DNA of 55,773 bases from positions 1-55,773 of the forward strand of contig JAMPFS010000016.1 in the NCBI GenBank assembly GCA_023664325.1, read 5' to 3'. The translations under genes were made by a program, and so were the position numbers. This DNA comes from Clostridium sp. (GTDB lineage: Bacteria; Bacillota; Clostridia; Lachnospirales; Lachnospiraceae). Numbering within the stretch: the stretch's first letter is position 1; the number at the start of each line of letters is the position of its first letter. The notes under the pieces are model-generated. The model made no database searches. It saw only the letters and a program-made list of their open reading frames with translations, and was not told the origin of the DNA. Positions 49,778-55,773 of this stretch are shown here, piece after piece.

Positions 49778-51070
49778 ATGGAAATAAAAAGAGACATATA
49801 CCTACAGAAAATCATTAACCGAATGCATAATGGGATGGTAAAGGTTATTACTGGAATAAGACGTTCCGGGAAATCATATCTTCTATTTACTATTTTTCAG
49901 AATTACCTCAAAGCAGAGGGCATTGCAGATGACCATATTATTGCGATTGAGCTTGATATGCTGGAAAACAAGAAATACAGAGATCCATATGTGATTCTTG
50001 ACTATATAAAAGGTCGGATTATCGATGATGGAGATTATTACATTTTCTTGGATGAAGTGCAGTTGTTGGAGGAATTTGAAGGAGTGCTTAATTCGCTTCT
50101 CCATATAAGAAATGCGGATATTTATGTAACAGGCAGTAATTCAAAATTCTTATCAAAGGACATTATTACGGAGTTCAGAGGACGTGGTGATGAAATTCAT
50201 GTTTATCCTGTAAGCTTCAGAGAATATATGGAAGTATTTGATGGAGATAAATACGAGGGGTGGAGTTCTTATGTGAATTATGGTGGCTTGCCATTAACAA
50301 TCACGATGACTACAGATGAACAGCGTATGGAGTATCTTACACGATTATTTGAAGAAACATACATCAAGGATATTATTGAACGAAATCATATAGAAAAGGT
50401 TCAGGAAATCAATGATTTGATTAATGTTTTGGCATCCGGCATAGGTTCGCTTACAAATGCATCAAAAATAGAAGCTACATTTAAGAGTGTTATTCAATCG
50501 GATATCAGCCTTAATACCATAAGGGCATATCTTGAACATCTGAAGGATGCCTTTATCGTTAGCGAAGTTAATAGATATGATGTAAAAGGCAGGAAATATA
50601 TTGGCACCCCATTAAAATATTATTTTGAAGATGTGGGACTTCGAAATGCCAGATTGGGGTTTCGACAAGTGGAAGAAACACATCTGATGGAAAACATCAT
50701 TTACAATGAACTTCGTGTTCGCGGTTATCAGGTTGATGTTGGTGTGGTTGTAAAGCGGGATAGAACGGATGAAGGTGTGCAGGAAAAGAAACAGCTTGAG
50801 ATTGATTTTGTGGCAAATATGGGAAGTAAGCGTTACTACATTCAGTCGGCTTTCAGCCTTCCGGATGATGAAAAAAGAGCGCAGGAAAAGGCATCACTTA
50901 CAAATGTCAATGATTCATTTAAAAAAATTATTATTGTAAAGGATGTCATTAAGCCCTGGTATGATGATGACGGAATCTTAACAATGAGTATTTATGATTT
51001 TCTGCTGAATGAGCATAGCCTGGATAGTATACCGATGGATGGCAGTGTCACGGAACTGCGGGTACAATAG
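49778..51070 (+). CDS. AAA_14/DUF4143 family ATPase
   Basis: This 430-residue protein has an N-terminal AAA ATPase with Walker A GIRRSGKSYLL (about 26-36), Walker B YYIFLDEVQLLEEFE and sensor VTGSNSKFLSK. A C-terminal DUF4143 domain includes LKYYFEDVGLRNARLGFR and an ELEIDFVAN stretch resembling a degraded PD-(D/E)xK nuclease fold. These widespread stand-alone ATPases have no settled function and often sit in variable regions. AGGAGA precedes the ATG, and a good promoter with flanking direct repeats lies upstream. Its AT-rich sequence looks slightly different from the neighbours, which may point to transfer. Confidence 0.88.
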   Translation: MEIKRDIYLQKIINRMHNGMVKVITGIRRSGKSYLLFTIFQNYLKAEGIADDHIIAIELDMLENKKYRDPYVILDYIKGRIIDDGDYYIFLDEVQLLEEFEGVLNSLLHIRNADIYVTGSNSKFLSKDIITEFRGRGDEIHVYPVSFREYMEVFDGDKYEGWSSYVNYGGLPLTITMTTDEQRMEYLTRLFEETYIKDIIERNHIEKVQEINDLINVLASGIGSLTNASKIEATFKSVIQSDISLNTIRAYLEHLKDAFIVSEVNRYDVKGRKYIGTPLKYYFEDVGLRNARLGFRQVEETHLMENIIYNELRVRGYQVDVGVVVKRDRTDEGVQEKKQLEIDFVANMGSKRYYIQSAFSLPDDEKRAQEKASLTNVNDSFKKIIIVKDVIKPWYDDDGILTMSIYDFLLNEHSLDSIPMDGSVTELRVQ

Positions 51071-51127
51071 CAGAACATCTGAGTTTTTGAAAGAGCTGTT
51101 AAAGGAAAGGTTAAATAAGGTACAGAC

Positions 51128-51658
51128 ATGCAATACATCAGTCATTATCAATCGCCAATCGGCGGGATCCTTTTGGCAGCGGATGATATCGGTTTAACCG
51201 GGTTATGGTTTGAAGGACAGAAATATTTTGCCCTCTATTTGGATAAAGAGCACGAAGAAAAGGAAATACCTTTATTTGTACAGGTAAAACATTGGCTTGA
51301 TATTTATTTTACGGGAAATGAGCCGGATTTTTCCGTACCACTGCATTTTACGGGAACCAACTTTCAAAATGAAGTGTGGAAGATACTCTGTTCCATCCCT
51401 TACGGGCAGACCACGACCTATGGGCAAATTGCAAGACAGCTTGCTGCTGAGAAGGGATTGCTGCATATGTCTGCCCAAGCAGTCGGTGGTGCAGTCGGGC
51501 ATAATGGAATTTCAATTATTGTGCCATGCCATCGTGTTGTCGGTGCAAACGGCAGTTTGACAGGATATGCCGGAGGTATTGATAAAAAAATACAACTGCT
51601 GAATTTAGAAAAAGCAGATATGCAGTCTTTTTGGTTTCCCAAAAGAAAACTGCATTAA
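51128..51658 (+). CDS. ogt: Methylated-DNA-[protein]-cysteine S-methyltransferase
   Basis: This 176-residue suicide repair protein transfers methyl groups from O6-methylguanine to its own cysteine C134 in the signature IVPCHRVV. Other family stretches are FQNEVWKILCSIPYGQTTTY, AQAVGGAVGHN and GSLTGYAGG. It has the ordinary Ogt length, without the AdaA regulatory part. Its stop overlaps the stop region of the convergent LysR gene by four bases, leaving no room for an intergenic terminator. Confidence 0.94.
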   Translation: MQYISHYQSPIGGILLAADDIGLTGLWFEGQKYFALYLDKEHEEKEIPLFVQVKHWLDIYFTGNEPDFSVPLHFTGTNFQNEVWKILCSIPYGQTTTYGQIARQLAAEKGLLHMSAQAVGGAVGHNGISIIVPCHRVVGANGSLTGYAGGIDKKIQLLNLEKADMQSFWFPKRKLH

Positions 51659-52542
51659 TCCGATATCTCTTTCAGTTTCATTATAAATTTCTCACTTGCC
51701 TTTGAAAATATCTGATACTTTTTCCAAATGATGCGCATGCCCGCTTCCCATTTGGGCGATAATGGGCGGAAACAGAGGCTGCTGTTGCCGGAGGTATTGA
51801 TGATCTTGTCAAAACCGATGGCATAGCCCAAGCCTTCCTCCACCATAAGGGAGGCATTAAAAAGAAGGTTGTAGGTTGCGACAATTTCGAGTTCCGCCAG
51901 GTCGCGCTGCATCCATTCTGTCAATTCTTTATTGCCGTTTTCCTGTTGTGACAGAATCAGCGGCTTATCCCACAAATCTTCCGGTGTAATGGAGCTTTTC
52001 TCTGCAAGCGGCGAGTCCTGCCTCATCAGGACACCCCAAATGTCTTTATGGGGGATTTCGATGGAATGATACTTTGTCTGGTCTACCGCACCAAATATAA
52101 TTCCAAAATCAATCAGCCCTTTTTCCAACTGTTCTAACACAAATCCCGCATTTCCACTTGCGATATGGTAATGAATCCCCGGATAGGTTTCATATAAACT
52201 CCGGGCGGTTTTTGCAATCAGGCGGACGGCATCGGTTTCACCGGTTCCAATGTAAACATCTCCCATTACGGTCTGGTCGGAGAGGGTAATTTCTCTCTCA
52301 GTTTTTTGTACCAGATTTAAGATTTCTTCCGCACGTTTTCTAAGGATCATGCCTTCTTCCGTGAGGGTGATTTTTCGTGAGCCTTTTGTTCCACGGATCA
52401 AAAGCTGCTTTCCCAACTCTTCTTCCATTCCTTTGATCTGCGTGGAAAGGGTAGGCTGTGAGAGATGCAGGGATTCGGCTGCCCGGACAATGCTCTGTTC
52501 TCTTGCGATGGCAAGGAAATATTGAAGTACACGCAATTCCAT
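51655..52542 (-). CDS. LysR family transcriptional regulator
   Basis: This 295-residue regulator has the N-terminal winged helix-turn-helix (ELRVLQYFLAIAREQSIVRA, LHLSQPTLSTQIKGMEEELG) and a periplasmic-binding-like effector domain. The ATG at 52542 gives the standard length and has GGAGG 11 bases upstream; the ATG at 52560 has no site. It is divergent from the small protein and DUF3737 genes, and an inverted repeat overlapping their -35 hexamer (52621-52642) is a likely binding site. The effector is unknown. Confidence 0.93.
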   Translation of the reverse strand: MELRVLQYFLAIAREQSIVRAAESLHLSQPTLSTQIKGMEEELGKQLLIRGTKGSRKITLTEEGMILRKRAEEILNLVQKTEREITLSDQTVMGDVYIGTGETDAVRLIAKTARSLYETYPGIHYHIASGNAGFVLEQLEKGLIDFGIIFGAVDQTKYHSIEIPHKDIWGVLMRQDSPLAEKSSITPEDLWDKPLILSQQENGNKELTEWMQRDLAELEIVATYNLLFNASLMVEEGLGYAIGFDKIINTSGNSSLCFRPLSPKWEAGMRIIWKKYQIFSKASEKFIMKLKEISD

Positions 52543-52620
52543 GTGATATGTTTCCTCCATTCATATGTGTTGTTGTATCAGTATAGCACGATGATATATA
52601 GGTTTCAACTATGCAAATGT

Positions 52621-52664
52621 ATAGCATATAAGTATTTGCTATTATAGTGGTTGAGTGTTATATT
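52621..52664 (+). promoter_or_regulatory. Divergent promoter with LysR-type operator
   Basis: ATAGCA (52621-52626) and TGCTAT (52637-52642) form an inverted repeat with a 10-base spacer. It overlaps the -35 TTGCTA (52636-52641); TATATT (52659-52664) follows after 17 bases, with a TG extension. The layout suits LysR control. Confidence 0.6.
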
Positions 52665-52703
52665 GGAACTAATAGAAAAGGAACCGGAAAGGATGGCGGG
52701 TAA

Positions 52704-52955
52704 ATGATGTTGGCACAGGCGATAGGTTATAACTCGGAAGAGGATATTATCCAGAATTTGAAGGATGCCGGGTGTAACCAGAAAATAATAGAATGTTTTA
52801 TGAAATGTATGGCACAGGATGACGTGAATGGACAGCTTCAGTTGATGAGAGAACACAGGCAATGCCTGCTCGACAGGGTACACATGGAAGAAAAACAGAT
52901 AGATTGTCTGGACTATCTTGTTTATCAGATTGATCGCAGCAAGGCAGGAATTTAG
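52704..52955 (+). CDS. Small hypothetical protein, 83 residues
   Basis: This short, soluble, mostly helical protein has three cysteines within NLKDAGCNQKIIECFMKCM and a helical second half (LQLMREHRQCLLDRVHMEEK, IDCLDYLVYQID). I know similar small proteins next to LysR and DUF3737 genes in Firmicutes, but no function. GGATGGCGGG lies before the ATG; a second ATG directly follows the first. It is the first gene under the LysR-type divergent promoter, 15 bases before the DUF3737 gene. Confidence 0.65.
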   Translation: MMLAQAIGYNSEEDIIQNLKDAGCNQKIIECFMKCMAQDDVNGQLQLMREHRQCLLDRVHMEEKQIDCLDYLVYQIDRSKAGI

Positions 52956-52970
52956 GGAGGTAATGGCATT

Positions 52971-53846
52971 ATGAAAATGATAGAGAATCAGACTTTTGAT
53001 ATGGAACGGGCGTTGTATGGGAGTAATGGGCTGGTTGTGAAAAACTGTTCTTTTGACGGTCCGGCTGACGGAGAAAGTGCCTTTAAAGAAGGACGGAATA
53101 TAGAAGCGGAGCATTGTTTTTTCAATCTGCGTTATCCATTTTGGCATGATGATGGTTTGACAATCCGGGATTGCGAAATGACACAAGATTGCAGGGCAGC
53201 GCTTTGGTATTCCGGTCATATTCATATTGCAGATACAAAGCTGCATGGAATTAAGGCACTTCGTGAGTGCAGTGATGTGACAATTGAAAACAGCGACATC
53301 ATTTCCCCGGAATTTGGCTGGTCGGTAAGGAATATCCGGATGAGGCACAGTACGGCGCAGAGTGAATATTTTATGATGCGTTCGGAGGATTTGCATTTTG
53401 AAGACGTACAGTTTCAGGGAAAGTATTCGTTCCAGTATATCAAAAATGCTGTCTTTGAGAACTGCGTTTTTGACACAAAGGATGCGTTCTGGCATTCCGA
53501 AAATGTAACCGTGAAAAACAGTGTGGTAAAGGGGGAGTATCTGGCATGGTATTCCGAAGGGCTGACACTGGTAAATTGTAAAATAATCGGAACGCAGCCG
53601 TTATGCTACTGTAAAAATCTGAAACTGGTTGACTGTGAGATGATAGACACCGACCTTGCCTTTGAAAAATCGCAGGTTGAGGCAGTGGTTACGACACCGG
53701 TTATCAGTATTAAGAATCCTTTGTCCGGGCAGATTCAAGTGCCGGAAGTTGGTGAGATTATCATGGATGATGAACAGGCAAAAGGAAAAATTATTATCAG
53801 TGGGCAGGATGGCTGTAATTCGGCAAAGAAATGTAATTGTGCCTGA
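52971..53846 (+). CDS. DUF3737 family right-handed beta-helix protein
   Basis: This 291-residue protein consists of repeating short beta-strand units (for example GLVVKNCSFDGPADGE, FWHDDGLTIRDCEMTQ, NVTVKNSVVKGEYLAWYSEG) that stack into a beta-helix, and matches the DUF3737 family. It has no signal peptide and ends with a cysteine-containing tail. Function is unknown; members commonly lie next to LysR regulators, flavodoxins and cyclophilin-like proteins, as partly seen here. GGGAGG precedes the ATG at 52971; the ATG at 52977 is an alternative. Confidence 0.88.
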   Translation: MKMIENQTFDMERALYGSNGLVVKNCSFDGPADGESAFKEGRNIEAEHCFFNLRYPFWHDDGLTIRDCEMTQDCRAALWYSGHIHIADTKLHGIKALRECSDVTIENSDIISPEFGWSVRNIRMRHSTAQSEYFMMRSEDLHFEDVQFQGKYSFQYIKNAVFENCVFDTKDAFWHSENVTVKNSVVKGEYLAWYSEGLTLVNCKIIGTQPLCYCKNLKLVDCEMIDTDLAFEKSQVEAVVTTPVISIKNPLSGQIQVPEVGEIIMDDEQAKGKIIISGQDGCNSAKKCNCA

Positions 53847-53865
53847 GCGGCGGGAGGTGGCTTGG

Positions 53866-54417
53866 ATGAAAAGATGCATAGCGATTATATTAACCTTGCT
53901 CTTACCACTGGCTCTTTTGGCGTGTGGGAAGGATACAGCGGACTGGGAGAATACCGGCACAGTCCAGAACATGGAATCACAGCATACAGAGGACGGTACA
54001 GAAACGGAATCTGAACCAGAGGCCGGTAATACGGAGAAAACGGAGGAAAATATAGTGGAAACAAACCAGATTTCTATAAAAGTGGGAGAGAATACGATGA
54101 CGGCAGTTTTGGAGGACAATGAATCGGCAAAAGCCCTCAAAGAACTTTTGGCAGATGAACCGTTGACGATAGCAGCCTCCAACTATGGCGGCTTTGAAAA
54201 GGTATGCTCACTTGGCAGGGCGCTTCCGAGCAATGACAGCCGGACAACGACTCATGCAGGAGATATTTGTCTGTATAACAGTAACCAGATTGTGATTTTT
54301 TATGGTTCCAATTCATGGGCATATACAAAACTGGGGAAAATAGCAGACTTAGATGAATCGGAACTGGAAAAGATTTTGAGTGGTGAGGAAACAGAGATAA
54401 CATTGTCGCTGGAATAG
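53866..54417 (+). CDS. Lipoprotein with cyclophilin-like domain
   Basis: This 183-residue protein has a lipoprotein signal with lipobox LLAC (about 17-20; LLLPLALLACGKD), an acidic Glu/Thr-rich linker to about 60, and a cyclophilin-like domain (about 65-183; ISIKVGENTMTAVLEDNESA, LPSNDSRTTTHAGDICLY, NQIVIFYGSNSW). Cyclophilin-like bacterial domains of this kind lack the known prolyl-isomerase residues, so an enzymatic role is doubtful. GGGAGG precedes the ATG at 53866. It lies 19 bases after DUF3737, and a related secreted protein is encoded next. Confidence 0.85.
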   Translation: MKRCIAIILTLLLPLALLACGKDTADWENTGTVQNMESQHTEDGTETESEPEAGNTEKTEENIVETNQISIKVGENTMTAVLEDNESAKALKELLADEPLTIAASNYGGFEKVCSLGRALPSNDSRTTTHAGDICLYNSNQIVIFYGSNSWAYTKLGKIADLDESELEKILSGEETEITLSLE

Positions 54418-54424
54418 AAGTTAA

Positions 54425-54475
54425 GAGCAAGGCTCTGTTTTCGCAACTAGATTTTGGAAGTAGTGAGCTTTGCTC
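54425..54475. repeat. Shrunken relative of the miniature inverted-repeat elements
   Basis: GAGCAAGGCTC (54425-54435) pairs with GAGCTTTGCTC (54465-54475) at 10 of 11 positions. The interior contains CAACTAGATTTTGG (54444-54457), identical to copy 1 at 14414-14427. It is about a quarter of the length of copy 1 and lies between the two cyclophilin-like genes. Confidence 0.55.
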
Positions 54476-54508
54476 ATGGCTGGGATAAAAAGGATTGGAG
54501 TGATTGGA

Positions 54509-55261
54509 ATGAAGAAAGAGTATCGGAAAACGGGATTGTCTATATTGTTCATTTTCAGTTTGTTTGTCAGTCTGACTGGCAATGCAGATATGGTGGCGCA
54601 GGCGAAGGCGGAAACTTCAGTGCCAACAGTTACCGTTAAAATTGGCACGAAGAAAGTAAATAAGAAAACATATACAATGAAAAAAGGCAGTAGCAAAAAA
54701 GTCCGTCTTGCCGTCACACCAAAAAACACGAAGGTGAAGGCAAAATACAGTTCCAGTAAAACGAATGTTGTGTCGGTAAGCAAAACGGGCGCGTTGAAAG
54801 CAAAGAAAGCGGGAACGGCAAAGATAACCGTTAAAGTAAGCGGAAAAATTCAGAAGAAACTTTGGTTTAAGGTCAAGGTGGTAAATCAGAAGAATACGGA
54901 TAAAACAAAGGAAATTCCGATTACGCTAACGGTTGGTGGGAAAACGTTTTCCGCTAAATTTTATGACAATCAGACGACAAAGGAATTGATGAAGAAAATG
55001 CCGATGACACTTTCCATGAAAGAATTAAATGGCAATGAAAAGTATTATTATTTTGATACGGATTTCCCGACGAACGAAACCTCACCTAAGAAGATTCAGG
55101 CAGGAGAAATCAAGCTGTACGGTTCGGATTGTCTGGTCGCATTTTATAAGACACATTCCACTTCGTATCAATATACATCAGTCGGTTATGTGGAAGATGT
55201 ATCGGGGTTTGTCAAAGCGGTGGGCAATGGAAATGTAAAGATTACGTTTCAAAAGAAGTAA
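54509..55261 (+). CDS. Secreted Ig-like plus cyclophilin-like protein
   Basis: This 250-residue protein has a signal peptide (about 8-30, LSILFIFSLFVSLTGNADMVAQA). A bacterial Ig-like (BIG2) domain covers about 38-125 (YTMKKGSSKKVRLAVTPKNT, VVSVSKTGALKAKKAGTAKI) and a C-terminal cyclophilin-like domain about 135-250 (ITLTVGGKTFSAKFYDNQTT, KIQAGEIKLYGSDCLVAFYK). The second domain is related to that of the preceding lipoprotein, so the pair looks like a duplication with different surface-delivery modules. I chose the ATG at 54509 with GGAG 8 bases upstream. Confidence 0.82.
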   Translation: MKKEYRKTGLSILFIFSLFVSLTGNADMVAQAKAETSVPTVTVKIGTKKVNKKTYTMKKGSSKKVRLAVTPKNTKVKAKYSSSKTNVVSVSKTGALKAKKAGTAKITVKVSGKIQKKLWFKVKVVNQKNTDKTKEIPITLTVGGKTFSAKFYDNQTTKELMKKMPMTLSMKELNGNEKYYYFDTDFPTNETSPKKIQAGEIKLYGSDCLVAFYKTHSTSYQYTSVGYVEDVSGFVKAVGNGNVKITFQKK

Positions 55262-55542
55262 AGTCTAACTGCGTAGGGCGTGGTTTTACAGATGTTTGAA
55301 AAAATAAAAAAATCTGTTGTGCAACCATAAGTTTTATGTTATTATATATCTAATCGTATCATTTTTGCGTATATTCCATACAATTTATTTTTCTGCCCAA
55401 TGGCAGAATGGTTTGTCATACATTGCTTATGGCAGCAGGCAGACCATGTCTAAATTTTCATGACAAATTGTATCATTTTTGATCCCATATTTTATATTGA
55501 AAACAATTTTATTTTACGAACAGATTATTTTAATTATGGTAT
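55262..55542. other. AT-rich gap with a 12-base direct repeat and a small hairpin
   Basis: GTATCATTTTTG occurs at 55356-55367 and 55470-55481. TTCTGCC (55391-55397) pairs with GGCAGAA (55402-55408) around CAAT. TTTGTCAT is inverted as ATGACAAA further on. No coding frame is supported. The hairpin may help end transcription from the previous gene, but it lacks a T run. Confidence 0.5.
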
Positions 55543-55756
55543 GCAATTGCGAAACTCTGCCTTTGCGAACATCCGTTGTGCAATGTAAACAATATCAACG
55601 TTGGCACGAGCCAGGGCATACCTTTCTACTAAGCTCAGCATAGCTTCGCTAAGTATACAGGCATCGCTAAGCACTGGCGGCTCCAAAGCACCTGACTTAT
55701 GATATTGTCTATATTACACAACTACATTTTGGAAATTGAGAGTTTTACAATTGCTT
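55543..55756. mobile_element. Miniature inverted-repeat element (copy 2)
   Basis: The left arm GCAATTGCGAAACTCTG (from 55543) and the right arm GAGAGTTTTACAATTGC (to 55756) are near-complementary. The interior follows copy 1 over most of its length, including ACATCCGTTGT, ACAATATCAACG and the identical GGCGGCTCCAAAGCACCTG (55676-55694). It is a little longer than copy 1 because of extra bases in the central loop. No flanking duplication is evident; the window ends 17 bases later. Confidence 0.75.
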
Positions 55757-55773
55757 GTTACATAATAACAAAG

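Noticed and set aside
52605..53495. 296-residue minus-strand open frame over the small protein and DUF3737 genes
   Set aside because: It crosses two supported genes and a promoter, with no ribosome site and no family resemblance.

Overview
The window reads as chromosomal DNA of a low-to-mid GC Gram-positive anaerobe of the Clostridia, most likely family Lachnospiraceae. The basis is the strong AGGAGG-type ribosome sites, VanW, MutS2 and LytTR proteins of clostridial type, FeoA-FeoB fusion, quinolinate synthase, and an agmatine-based polyamine cluster. This is inference from gene content; no rRNA or other marker gene is present. Most genes are on the + strand. I found no tRNA, rRNA, CRISPR array or prophage.

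Layout. 1-1837: 3' part of a helicase-nuclease protein ending in a complete LexA-type self-cleavage domain. 1881-2922 (-): AzlCD amino-acid exporter. 3138-3906: small hypothetical protein and an XRE-like regulator. 4042-12118: a membrane protein followed by a polyamine cluster (arginine decarboxylase, SpeE-like enzyme, carboxyspermidine dehydrogenase and decarboxylase, agmatine deiminase, N-carbamoylputrescine amidase). This can carry arginine to putrescine and on to spermidine without a visible AdoMet decarboxylase. 12234-18621: two MATE exporters, a NUDIX hydrolase, a GH113 glycosidase, an HD-GYP response regulator and an Hpt protein. 18682-21813: histidine phosphatase (-) and FeoAB.

21814-22329 is an unusual repeat- and hairpin-rich leader. 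It precedes a tightly packed run (22330-28793): TIM-barrel isomerase-like protein, GAF-GGDEF diguanylate cyclase, TIR/zinc-ribbon protein, REC-class III nucleotide cyclase and an M19 dipeptidase, then NadA (28865-29764). This TIR plus two-cyclase cluster is, with the LexA-tailed helicase, the best candidate for an undescribed system.

29836-32616 (-): ECF sigma factor with a membrane-anchored beta-propeller protein. 32763-43412: TtcA-like protein, small proteins, VanW, PurM/HypE-like protein, TrmL, MutS2, an OmpR-type two-component pair and a YhaM-like exonuclease. 43601-48023: secreted LRR and PepSY proteins on either side of a LytTR regulator with a C-terminally broken AgrC-type kinase. 48141-51658: RlmD-type methyltransferase, AAA/DUF4143 ATPase and Ogt. 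51655-55261: LysR regulator (-) divergent from a small protein, a DUF3737 beta-helix protein and two secreted cyclophilin-like proteins.

A family of miniature inverted-repeat elements with GCAATTGCGAAAC termini occurs at 14245, 44864 and 55543, with a shrunken relative at 54425. Two copies carry clear flanking direct repeats. The same GCAATTGC arm caps the hairpins of the 22061-22229 tandem array.
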